Made by a program: the position numbers and the translations under genes. From contig OY723244.1 in NCBI GenBank assembly GCA_963210315.1, forward strand, positions 992,001 to 1,056,000: a stretch of DNA of 64,000 nucleotides, in the 5' to 3' direction. Of the stretch, positions 29,314 to 39,130 are shown piece after piece. This stretch comes from Rhynchopus euleeides. Taxonomy: Eukaryota > Euglenozoa > Diplonemea > Diplonemida > Diplonemidae. The notes under the pieces are model-generated. The model was given only the letters and a program-made list of their open reading frames with translations. It did no database searches and was not told the origin of the DNA. The first letter of the stretch is position 1. Every line of letters begins with the position of its first letter.

Positions 29314-32062
29314 CAGTGCCACAGAAAAGTTTCGAACGAATAAAAGTTTTAAAATTTTCCGTTTTAAAGTTGTTTCGTCTTAAAACTTTTGTTTTGTCTT
29401 AAAAGTTATCTGTCCTACGTCATGGATCTTTCCTAGAGGTGTGTGGGATGATGTGCCATGCAACACTCCAGCGCTGTGAACGGGCAATCCTTGGGTCGGG
29501 GCGGGTGGGTGGGTGTGGGCGGGTGTCAGCATCCTTCAATCACATTCATGCTACTGCGTCCTATCTGTCTCCTATCGCCGGGTTTGCTGCGAGTTGCCCA
29601 AAGAGGATGGGTTTGCGGAGGGCAGGCCAGAGAGGCCAGAAGAGGAATGTCCAACCTCCAAGGTACAAAAAAAACACAAAATCACCCCCAGTGTGACAGA
29701 AAGGAGTTTCCTCCCAAATGGAGCTTCCTCAATTCTGTCTGGGTTTGCAGGATGAAAAAATGAGGTTCGAGACCCAGGCTTGGCAATAGATCCAGGTTCG
29801 GCCCCCTCAGGTAGAGGAATCAAGGGCAAGGTCAATGAATGACAAATCGTACTCCTTTCGCTTCTGGTAGACCCCCTGTCCAGCAACTGTCAGTGAAACA
29901 GATCCGGATTACTTTTGGTTTAGCGCACCTGTGAAGTGGCATGAAGGTGCTAATCCTAAGAAACGGGCTTGGTGTACGATTTGCTCGATACTTCGCAGCT
30001 TCGCTCCGCGATGTCGCTCGTAACTCGTAAAAAAAGAAGGAAATGGAAGAAAGAGAAAGCGCAGCAACCAGATCCGTGGGAGCAGAGAACACCTACTGCC
30101 AGTTGGGGCAAGTGCGCTTGTTGTGCCCGGTCTGACGGCACAGGCCGCAGCGCCGGGTGCGTGGAGTAGGGGCAATGTCGTCCGCACTCACATCATCCGC
30201 AGGATCCACATCGTCATCTTCAGGAGGAACCACAACATCATCGAGGTTCAGGTCGAGCACCGCAACTGGGGCATCCTCATCCTCCTCGTTCTCATCATCC
30301 AGATCAACATCGATGATGGGCGCAGGCATGCTGGGCGCAGGGGTTGCGTCATCGATGACGATCGGGGCGGGAGTGCCTGCCAGCAAGCTCTTCTCCCAGC
30401 ACTTGCGGACATGCTGAGGGGTGACGGCGGACAGCGCTGCCTTCATCCAGGAGAGGTGGGGACCCTTGATCCGACCCCAGCCGACCGACAGACGGAACGT
30501 CTCCAGGGTGTTCCCACCTGCCGTCCACCTGACCATCTGCTTGGACAGCCAGCTTGCAAACTCCCTGCGGAGAGCTGCTTTGAAGACCCGGTTCAAACCG
30601 AGATCTGCTGGCTGCACAAGAGAGGTGCACCCCCCTGGCACAAAGCGAATGTACGTGTTCCCCAGGCTGGTGAGGTGGGTGAGGAGGGAGTCGTCACGAT
30701 GCGGGGCGAACTTGTCGAGGATGAGGATGACCGGCGCGTTGGGGTTTTCGATCTGCGTGCGAACGTTCAGGATATACGGAAGCAGGATGTCGGTGGCCCA
30801 CTGCATGAGGGAGGCATGCGTCGCCCAGTGCGTGCCCGTTTGGGTGAAGCACCACCCATCAGCCAGATCCCTCCGCTCCTGCGATGGCAGAGCTCCATCC
30901 CCCCCATCTGTCCCCTGGTAGATGATTTGGGGAGGGAGGAGAGTACCGCTTGCAGCGATGGTCAGCTGCGCCGTGATCTGCCGCTTGTCAGCAGAATGCA
31001 GGAGGGTCACGCGCTGGGCACCACGCTGGGCGCGGGTCCGCCCACCGTGCGGGATCACACGCACCCCCGTCTGGTCCATATTGAGGACGAGTTGCGGGTC
31101 AACGGAGAGGCGCTCAACCTCCTCCTTGATCTCAGCCCGAAACTCCTCAGCAAGACGGACATGGTTGGGGGTGATGCGAGCCTGCGTGGAGGGGGCACGC
31201 ATGACCAGGTTCTGCCTCCTCGCCCAAGTGTTCGCCCAGGCAGAGCTGAACCGGGTCTCCCCCCCAAACTCAGCCAGGTCCTGCCTCCTCACAGGGTTCT
31301 CGGACAACAGGGCGTGGGCGCAGCTGCTAATGATGGCACTTGTGATCATGCCGCCTGCCTGCCCCATTGCCCGAACCCGATTCCCCAGCTCCGCATCCTC
31401 ATCCGCAGAGAGGTGGCTGGGGCGCCCCTGCGGCAACACCGTAGCTGCGTTCCGGAGTCTGTTGGCTATTGAATTGTACGTACTCTTGTGAATACGCTCA
31501 CCCGTGATCTCATAAAAGATCACCACCCTCTGACCCAGGGTGAGGTGAGCGTATTCAAGGTTGTCCTCAATCAGTTGTACATCCTCCTCCCTCCCCCTCC
31601 GCTTGTTGTAGCTCCCGCGAATCATCCCAGGCTGAACCGGCATAGCGGTTCGGGAGGGAACGAGCCTCCTGCAAGGTGGATGGTGTGGATTGAAGGCACA
31701 GGTGACAGGCGAGGTGGGATGAACAAGGACACAACATCAGGTGCAACAATTTGGCAGGACAAGCGAGCGGAGGTGGGTGGGCGGGCGGGCGGGCGGGCGG
31801 TCCATCCTTCCAAACCACTCAACGTGGGGGCCTTCTCGAGTCCACTGGATGTTGACATCGCAAATAAAATGACCTCGACCTGTCCAGTCCTGTCAAGAAG
31901 TCAAGGATCTTTGTCCGAAAATATTTCGGACAAAGATCCTTGACTTTGAAACAAATTATTGAACAAAAGAATGTTTTAAATTTTTTCGCGAATTGCCAAA
32001 ATCGTCTTAAAACTTAAAATTATCTTAAAAGTTATCGTGTTCGAAACTTATCTGTGGCACTG
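29314..32062 (-). mobile_element. Apparently intact pogo-like (Tc1/mariner) transposon
   Basis: The ends are CAGTGCCACAGAAAAGTTTC at 29314 and, inverted at 32062, CAGTGCCACAGATAAGTTTC. Both continue GAAC, a 25-bp terminal repeat with one mismatch. TA is duplicated at 29312-29313 and 32063-32064. One uninterrupted transposase frame fills 30093-31643. A 45-nt perfect hairpin lies at 31900-31944 (21-bp stem, ATA loop), and subterminal TTTTAAAACTT words occur at both sides. Intact frame and ends suggest recent activity. Confidence 0.92.
30093..31643 (-). CDS. Pogo-like DDE transposase with C-terminal zinc knuckle
   Basis: This 516-aa protein cuts and joins the element ends. The N-terminal 140 residues are helix-turn-helix-like DNA-binding sequence (LTLGQRVVIFYEITGERIHK, GRPSHLSADEDAEL). 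The catalytic triad is visible: D190 in LVLNMDQTGV, D310 in ILILDKFAPHRDDS and D347 in GGCTSLVQPADLGLNRVFK. These are the usual DDE_1/pogo motif contexts. An acidic segment (about 430-490, rich in D and E) precedes a CCHC knuckle, C499-x2-C502-x4-H507-x4-C512. A knuckle of this kind is unusual for pogo transposases as far as I know. The ATG at 31643 gives a family-like length. No stops or shifts; frames on the opposite strand are shadows. Confidence 0.92.
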   Translation of the reverse strand: MPVQPGMIRGSYNKRRGREEDVQLIEDNLEYAHLTLGQRVVIFYEITGERIHKSTYNSIANRLRNAATVLPQGRPSHLSADEDAELGNRVRAMGQAGGMITSAIISSCAHALLSENPVRRQDLAEFGGETRFSSAWANTWARRQNLVMRAPSTQARITPNHVRLAEEFRAEIKEEVERLSVDPQLVLNMDQTGVRVIPHGGRTRAQRGAQRVTLLHSADKRQITAQLTIAASGTLLPPQIIYQGTDGGDGALPSQERRDLADGWCFTQTGTHWATHASLMQWATDILLPYILNVRTQIENPNAPVILILDKFAPHRDDSLLTHLTSLGNTYIRFVPGGCTSLVQPADLGLNRVFKAALRREFASWLSKQMVRWTAGGNTLETFRLSVGWGRIKGPHLSWMKAALSAVTPQHVRKCWEKSLLAGTPAPIVIDDATPAPSMPAPIIDVDLDDENEEDEDAPVAVLDLNLDDVVVPPEDDDVDPADDVSADDIAPTPRTRRCGLCRQTGHNKRTCPNWQ

Positions 32063-32064
32063 TA

Positions 32065-32250
32065 TGTAAATCCAGATTTACATATGTAAATCCTGACTTG
32101 CATATGTAAATTTGGGATTTACATATGTAAATCTGGAAGTTGCATATGTAAATCCCAGGTTTACATATGTAAATCTCGACTGTCTTATGTCAGCCCGGGA
32201 TTTTCATATGCAAAATGATATGCAAAATGATATGCATTTTACATATCAAC
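32065..32250. repeat. Short tandem array of CATATGTAAAT units
   Basis: About six units of 20-22 bp, each holding the palindromic core TTTACATATGTAAA with variable spacer, grade into ATATGCAAAATG repeats. They abut the pogo element's right TA. Confidence 0.7.
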
Positions 32251-34271
32251 CAAAATCTGAAAAACCGTATACTTTAGTCGTTTACTTGGGCAGCAGCAAT
32301 TTGTACATTTTTTTGACAATTTTGAGTTGTGACCCCACCGTGAATTCCGCGGTATACCTAGCAGTCAATTCCGCCCTGTTTCGAGTTCCGGAAATGCAGT
32401 CTGTTGGGTTCAAATTGGGATGCGGATGCGCATCCCAATTTGACTGGTGAGGTTGGCCGGGAATTTTTTTTTTCCAAAAAATCTCGGAAAGCTATGGTAG
32501 CAACGGAATCAAATGCGGCCAGAATCGGGGAAAAAGGTGTAGTGGAAGACAATTTACTCCCAGATGCAGTTCTCACCCCCCTTGGTAGGCTTTTGTACAG
32601 TGCTTTTTTTGCTTCTTATTGCCTGCGAATCCACCACCTTCCATGCACAGGAAAACTCATCTGAATCATGTGAAACACAAACATGGCCTGCTTCAAATGC
32701 AAGAGTTCATGGAATGTCACCAACATCACCCTGCTTCTCCGGGCAGTGCAGAATGGCCTGAAGGCCCCCCACCCAGTGGTCTCGCTGGGGGTCGGGCAAA
32801 CCAAAAAAGAGGTAGGGCACAGGGTGGGCCGAGCTCGCTCCGCAGGGGAAAAAGTGCAGCCCAACCCCACTCCGATTTCCCGCAGTATGATGCAAACAGG
32901 GCCACAGAACGTTTTCCCCCCAATTCGAAAGGCATCGGATGCTGCCGCCTTAGATCGTCCTGCTGGACCAAAAATCAGTAGTCAGGGGGTCTTGGGTTGC
33001 CATTGAGCACTTGCAAAACTGCAATCCCGAGTAACTTTGCCAGCGCGCCGTGTTCAGGAACGGCAGCAAAGCTAACAGGCTACAGGGGGGTCTGGGGGGC
33101 GGAGCCCCCCAGCCGCCGGAGGCCACGGTAGTGAACATCCTAAAATCCCTCGAAGGCTAATCCCCACACCGGTTGGTGCTGTTGCACATTCCAGGCGGGG
33201 ATGATCCTTCGCTTGACCTGATGAGTGCCTGACGGTGCGCTTCGATGAGCACCACCAAGCCCCCAGCACCTGGTACACCTGCTCATGATGGCGTTGGGTT
33301 TTCATACGCTGCGCGTGAAAACACGGCTACAAGGCCGAACCCAAAAGCCCCAAAATCTGACCCATCCGCAAAATTCGACGGGGAAAATATTGAGGTAGGG
33401 CCAAGGTAGGGCCAAGGTAGGGCCGAGGTAGGGCCATGCCACCCCTGGCGGCCCACCCTCCCCAAAAATTACAGAAAAAGGGAGGTGGGGCCGCGGCCCC
33501 CCCTGCCAGCCCTGGCACGAGATCACTGCCCCCACCTCTCCCCTGACTTTCTCAATTGCTCCAGGATTTCGGCTATTTTCGGCTATTTTTGTGTACTTTG
33601 GGACCCCGTGTAGGAGGCCTTATACACCGCAAAAGTCACCGATTTTTTTTCCTGGGAAGGTTCTCACTAAAACTACACAGGAATCACATTTTTGGGCCGG
33701 AAAATTTTTGTTTCCGGCCCGGACGCCTCCCTGAGACGGACCCATTTTTGGGTCGATTTTTGGGGGGATTTTCCTTAGGAAAGTTGGTTATAGTGGTTGG
33801 GCAGCAGTAAATTGGACTCTACTCCACTAAATTCACCGATTTTTTTTATGGTGTAATCTACGGAGCTCAACTCTCAAATTCCGTCAAAAACCGGGTCTTT
33901 TTGTGGCGATCCGCGGGGGTGAAATTCCGAAGAAAATATCGGCAAAAACAGTTTTTCCGAATTTCTCCACCAAAAAAAGGTAACTTTCAATGCAGGCACC
34001 CACATTTTGAGGGAAAGCCGGAATTGAAGGTTCTTTTATTATCGGCTAGTCAACCTCCACGACCGGGTTGGAGAACCCGCATTTGGTTCGATCAACGTAC
34101 CTCGGTACAGAACCAAATAGTTTTTCTCCATGGACGGTTTTGGAGGCTAGCCACGTTCTCGTTACCCCCCAACTACCCCCCTTTCTTGTGATACCTAAAG
34201 CACGGTCGACTCCTCCCTAGGTACAGATGGTATAAGTTGAATTCGGATGCACATCGCGCCCACTGTGGCGC
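32251..34271. other. Gene-poor region with hairpin and repeats
   Basis: A perfect hairpin lies at 32411-32442 (stem CAAATTGGGATGCG, loop GATG). A minus-strand GC-hairpin repeat lies at 33082-33133. Four tandem copies of AGGTAGGGCCAA lie at 33392-33436. Frames up to 120 codons have no recognised domain. From 33540 on the sequence is AT-rich with no gene. Confidence 0.5.
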
Positions 34272-35095
34272 ACGTTAACGCTAATGACTGTGTGATGAGC
34301 AACCGGCCCCATAAACAGGCGCCCGGCTCTGCCAATGACCGTGTAGTGTGCAACCGGCCCCATAAACAGGCGCCCGGCTCTGCTGGTCAACGTGAGATGA
34401 GCAACCGACCCCTTAACTGGCGCTCGGCTCTGCCAATGACCGTGTAGTGAGCAACCGACCCCTTAACCGGCGCTCGGCTCTGCTGGTCAGCGTGAGATGA
34501 GCAACTGACCCCCTTAACTGGCGCTCGGCTCTGCCAACGACCGTGTAGTGAGCAACCGACCCCTTAACCGGCGCTCGGCTCTGCTGGTCAGCGAGAGATG
34601 AGCAACCGACCCCTTAACTGGCGCTCGGCTCTGCCAACGACCGTGTAGCGAGCAACCGACCCCTTAACTGGCGCTCGGCTCTGCCAATGACCGTGTAGTG
34701 AGCAACCGACCCCTTAACCGGCGCTCGGCTCTGCTGGTCAGCGAGAGATGAGCAACCGACCCCTTAACTGGCGCTCGGCTCTGCCAACGACCGTGTAGTG
34801 AGCAACCGACCCCTTAACTGGCGCTCGGCTCTGCTGGTCAGCGTGAGATGAGCAACCGACCCCTTAACCGGCGCTCGGCTCTGCCAATGACCGTGTCGCG
34901 AGCAACCGACCCCTTAACTGGCGCTCAGCTCTGCTGGTCAGCGTGTGATGAGCAACCGTCCCCTTCGCTGGCGCCCGGCTCTACTAACGACCGTGTAGTG
35001 AGCGACCGGCCCCTTAACAGGCGCTCGGCTCTGCTGGTCAGCATGTAATGAGCAACCGGCCCCATAACAGGCGCCCGGCTCTGCTAGTCAACAGG
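34272..35095. repeat. 50-bp satellite with dimeric structure
   Basis: About 16 copies of a unit GAGCAACCGACCCCTTAACT, GGCGCTCGGCTCTG plus 16 more bases. Two alternating endings (CCAATGACCGTGTAGT or CCAACGACC..., and CTGGTCAGCGTGAGAT) give a 100-bp dimer. There are no unique spacers, so it is not CRISPR. Confidence 0.85.
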
Positions 35096-35630
35096 AGCAA
35101 CTGGCCCCGGCACGGCCTCACACCTCATAATTCCCGAGGCACGGAGGTGACGCCCTCCTGACGCGCAAATGCCCGAGGCAATGAGGAGACGCCCTCACAT
35201 ATCCTGTTCCCGACACAAGGAAGTGGTGCCTTCCCTCGAATACGGATCTCCGCGACAAGGAGTTGGATTTGAAGAGCCCGCTCGGCGTTCAGAGGCCCCC
35301 TTTGGTATGTGAACGCTCGACGACTGGAGGGGTCACCCCCTCCTTCATGTGGGAACGCTCGGCATTCGTCAGCAACGCCCTCCTTGGGTATGGGAACGCT
35401 CAGCGTCTGGAGGAGACACTCTCCTGTGTGTGACTACTCGGTATTCGGAGATGACACTTTCCTTTGCATGTAGGCGTCCAACATTCGAAGACGGGAGACC
35501 CTTTCATGGCAGCATTGGAGGCAGGAAGTGTCATCGCCTCGTGCCCATGTGGTCGGCAGATGTAGATGGCAACCCTCAGGCAGTGTGGGTGACCGCACGG
35601 CTCTCGGGGGCTCACCACGCAGGAGTATAA
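35096..35630. repeat. Degenerate tandem repeat of about 50 bp
   Basis: Loose repeats of GAGG(T/A)GACGCCCTCCT and GGGAACGCTCGGC recur roughly every 50 bp. Similar units appear at about 41600-41930, suggesting the two stretches were related before the TGTA element separated them. Confidence 0.45.
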
Positions 35631-36863
35631 CACGGTGGGATCTTGTAAATTTTACATGTATAACTACAAGTATATACATGTATTATACATGTATAATACT
35701 TGCATGTCAACTATTATACATGTATAATACATGTATATGCCTGAAATATACATGTAAAATACATGTATATCAAGTAAAAATACAAGTATAATACTTGCAT
35801 GTCAACTATTATACTTGTATTTTTACTTGATATACATGTATTTTACATGTATATTTCAGGCATTTACATGTATTTTACATGTATAATACTTGTCATGCAA
35901 GTATTATACATGTAAAATACTTGCATGACAAGTAAAATACTTGCATGCAAGTAAAATACATGTATTTTACTTGCATGCAAGTATTTTACTTGTCATGCAA
36001 GTATTATACATGTATTTTACTTGTCATGCAAGTATTTTACATGTATAATACTTGCATGACAAGTATTATACATGTAAAATACATGTAAATCATGGTTTGA
36101 CAGAATTCTTAAGAGAAAAAGCTCTTTTTTCGTAAGAATTCGGGAATTCTTAAGAATTTTCAAGAATTCTTAAGAATTCTTAAAATTCTTGAAAATTCTT
36201 AAGAATTCTGAAGAATTCCTGAAACTCCTGAAAATTCCTGAAAACTCCTGAGGCGTTTCTGAGGGGAGGATGGGCAAGTTTTTCAGTCATCGGGGGCTCC
36301 AGGTGCTAACTTCCACCCGGTGCGGCTCAGATCCTGAAAACCCGGCTTCGGCCAGTGTAGTTGGATGCACCGGTGGGCAATTCAAATTGCACAGCTGCTC
36401 CGACGAAAGGGGAATCAATCCCTCCGGATCCGGAACCCCTCCGCCGTGCCGGAGAGGATGCTGGGTTTGCAGTGGTGGCGCACGCATCGTGTTTTCCAGA
36501 AGTGCGTACGGCGCACGCGTGCAAGGACGGCGCGTCCGTGCGGCAAAATGTAGCACACACGGTGGACTCCAGCCACCCTAGTGCAGTGGTGGCAGCGTAC
36601 GGCCGTACGGTCCGCGTACGCGTATGCCGTACGCACTTTCTGAAAACCGCGCTGCGTACGCGTACGCAGAATTTTCGTACGGCTGGTATTCTATATTAGT
36701 CAGGGAGTGGGAGTCTTTAGCCTAAAGTAGGGGGAAAATGGACTCCCGCTAGCACCAAAAACTCCGGCGAGACTCCCGACAAGGGTTACCCGACCACCGC
36801 TTGCGTCCACCGTGCAGGAGACGGCCATTCTTCTCGAAGAATGGCTGATCCTGAACGGGCGTC

Positions 36864-37202
36864 ATGGTCACTCTGTGTCGGAAGACATGCGACTCCTCTC
36901 CCGATATCCTGCTCGACTTCCCTGTTCGTGACTGTGGAAAGGACTACCCAACGTTCCAGAGGCTGTGTATCTTGGCATCCACGTTGACTCATACATCCGT
37001 CGAAGATGAAAGACTATTCAGTCGATTGCACCTGATCGGCCAGACACAGTTGATCCGTCTCTGTCTCGAGACCGCGGAAAGGGGGTTGCCACCCCCGCTT
37101 TTCGGGATACCAACCCCCTCTCGAACTATCTCCCATTATACCCCCACTCGATCGGCTGGAGTCCGTCGTGCAGGCACTGAGCACCCTGGGCGAACTTCCT
37201 GA
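36864..37202 (+). pseudogene. hAT-type transposase C-terminal remnant
   Basis: Within the frame, KDYPTFQRLCILASTLTHTS followed by VEDERLFSRLHLI (about 36939-37040) resembles the hAT C-terminal dimerisation domain: a YP.l..l...l pattern, then s..ER.FS. No DDE catalytic region is readable upstream in one frame. It is the most coding-like part of element N and suggests that N derives from, or captured, a hAT element. Confidence 0.4.
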
Positions 37203-38252
37203 AGGTCCCCAGAGGGCGCTCTATGCATACATGATGTAGCAAGCAACGAAATCACCCGCATCTGCGCCCCAGGGCACGCAGGACGATAGGGAATCCGGGA
37301 AGTGTACCCCTCCGCACGACCGGTGTATGCGAGCTGGTCTCGAACAGCAGTCTGCGAAAGACCACTTCACAAGCACCAAATGCATCATCTACTGCATGGC
37401 CTACAGCATCCCCACACAGACGTGGTCCTTCTGTTCTCCAATCGGGAGAAAGGCATGCATATATTCACCTCAGCTGCAGCAATGATGAAGAAGGCACAGG
37501 ACGCACGAGAACCGGCAGGAAAGTGGATACCGTAGAAGGAATAGGAGGAAGGAAGTGAATCGTCCAGATCTGCCAACCTACCACGTGCAGCCAGAATAAC
37601 CCAGAACAGGACCTTCTCACGTGGGGCTGCTGAGAGCATGGCAAAACTCATTCAAAATTGTTCAAACCTGCCTCCGGTGGATCTTCACCGGCGTAATCTG
37701 GGAGGAAATGACCTGGGCACAATGTCCTCCCCCTGGTTGTGCCGAGAGGGTGCAGGATCAGATTCCGTACCGGCACCCAGACTGAGCCTGGGACGGGATG
37801 GGAGACACCAGTATACTCAAGGGGCTCGCCTCCAACAGGTCGTGGATTTTGCCCAACGGCGAGATATTGGTGGCGCCAATGGACACCTCCACCCTCCTTG
37901 CAATACGTCACCCACGAGAAAGGGCTCCCAGACTCAGACCGTAACAGTGGAGCTACGTGTTCACGCACATTTTCATGTGCTTCAATCGCACACAAAGATG
38001 CCCACGCTCGCTAACACTGTGTTGGTAGAGTTTCCATCCCTGGCTTTATGTGCCGAACAAGCGTGCTCTTCAGGTAGGTTGAGGGTTTCCTCAAACTGCA
38101 AAGGCAGTTGCTGATCGATGGCTGCCTTTTTTGCGCTAACCAGGCTCCTGGTCTCGGCAGCAAAGAAGACTGTTGGCAGCGCATGTGTTCACCCATGTAC
38201 CCCACAGGTAACGAACCAGCGCACAAACAAAAAACTACCGCTTGTGCGCAGT

Positions 38253-38519
38253 ATGTCTACCCGCTCTCTCTTCAAGGCGAAGGAGATTGAGTGGGATTCG
38301 CTGAGCCTCTGCGCTCCGGAGGTCGCGAAGTGTGTGTTCCCGGAGTATGATGCTGAGCACGAGGGTGAAGGATGCCTCAACTGTCGTTCGTGCGGACACC
38401 GCGCGGCGGTTTCGTGCCTCGATACCTTTGTTCCCTCCTCCTGTAACGAGGAGTTCGTCAAGGGGATGGAGGACAAGGACTGGATGTGCCCGGTGTGTTG
38501 CTGGGTAGCCAGCCGGTAG
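38253..38519 (+). CDS. Small Cys-rich (PHD/RING-like) protein
   Basis: This 88-aa frame starts MSTRSLFKAKEIEWDS; the frame is also open further upstream. Cys/His residues form a likely zinc-binding pattern: CLNCRSCGHRAAVSC, then PSSC, and KDWMCPVCC. The final WMCPVC resembles the W-x-C-P-x-C end of PHD fingers. It lies inside element N, so it is probably transposon cargo or a DNA-binding accessory. Function unknown. Confidence 0.45.
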   Translation: MSTRSLFKAKEIEWDSLSLCAPEVAKCVFPEYDAEHEGEGCLNCRSCGHRAAVSCLDTFVPSSCNEEFVKGMEDKDWMCPVCCWVASR

Positions 38520-39130
38520 CCAGTCTCCCAAGAAGGCGGAAATGCAGCGATGGATGGCTGTCCCAGCTGGCCAGAAACAGGTTTGAGGCCATTTTTGTGA
38601 CTATTTTCCCTGGAAGAAGGCCCTGGAGGGGGTCATTTTGTGATTTTCACCTTCTCCCTCAGAAAACCTCCCAATAAGAACGTACATCCGTATGCTGTCA
38701 GGGGACCTCGTGCGTGCCCCTTTCAAGAAGTCCTAAGAATTCTTAAGAATTCTTCAAGAATTCTTGGAAATTCTTGGAAATTCTTAAGAATTCTTGGTAA
38801 GAATTTCCAAGAATTCAAGAATTTTTAAGAATTGAAAAAGTAAGAATTCTTAAGAATTCTTACTAATTCTTAAAGAATTCTGTCAAACCATGGTAAATGC
38901 CTGAAATATACATGCAAAAATACATGTATATCAAGTAAAAATACAAGTATAATAGTTGACATGCAAGTATTATACTTGTATTTTTACTTGATATACATGT
39001 ATTTTACATGTATATTTCAGGCATATACATGTATTATACATGTATAATAGTTGACATGCAAGTATTATACATGTATAATACATGTATATACTTGTAGTTA
39101 TACATGTAAAATTTACAAGATCCCACCGTG

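Larger units (their letters stand above)
36091..38892. mobile_element. N: 2.8-kb transposon with 6-bp target duplication
   Basis: The ends are CATGGTTTGACAGAATTCTT and its exact complement, 20 bp perfect. Long subterminal tracts of AAGAATTCTT follow on both sides. GTAAAT flanks both ends (36085-36090, 38893-38898). In TGTA copy 1 the same site is single (20620-20625). The interior carries a hAT-like transposase tail remnant and a small zinc-finger-like frame. Superfamily uncertain: a hAT would normally give 8 bp. Confidence 0.8.
35631..39130. mobile_element. TGTA palindromic element, copy 2, with nested transposon N
   Basis: The left end CACGGTGGGATC is at 35631 and the right end GATCCCACCGTG is at 39119-39130. 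Left arm 35631-36090 and right arm 38893-39130 together make about 700 bp of TACATGTA/ACTTGCATG palindromic sequence. The M1 and M2 sites (TA at 35812 and 35833) are empty here. A 2.8-kb element sits at 36091-38892. Confidence 0.75.

Noticed and set aside
34272..35095. Tandem repeats considered as a CRISPR array
   Set aside because: Units are directly adjacent with no unique spacers, and the organism is eukaryotic; it is a satellite.
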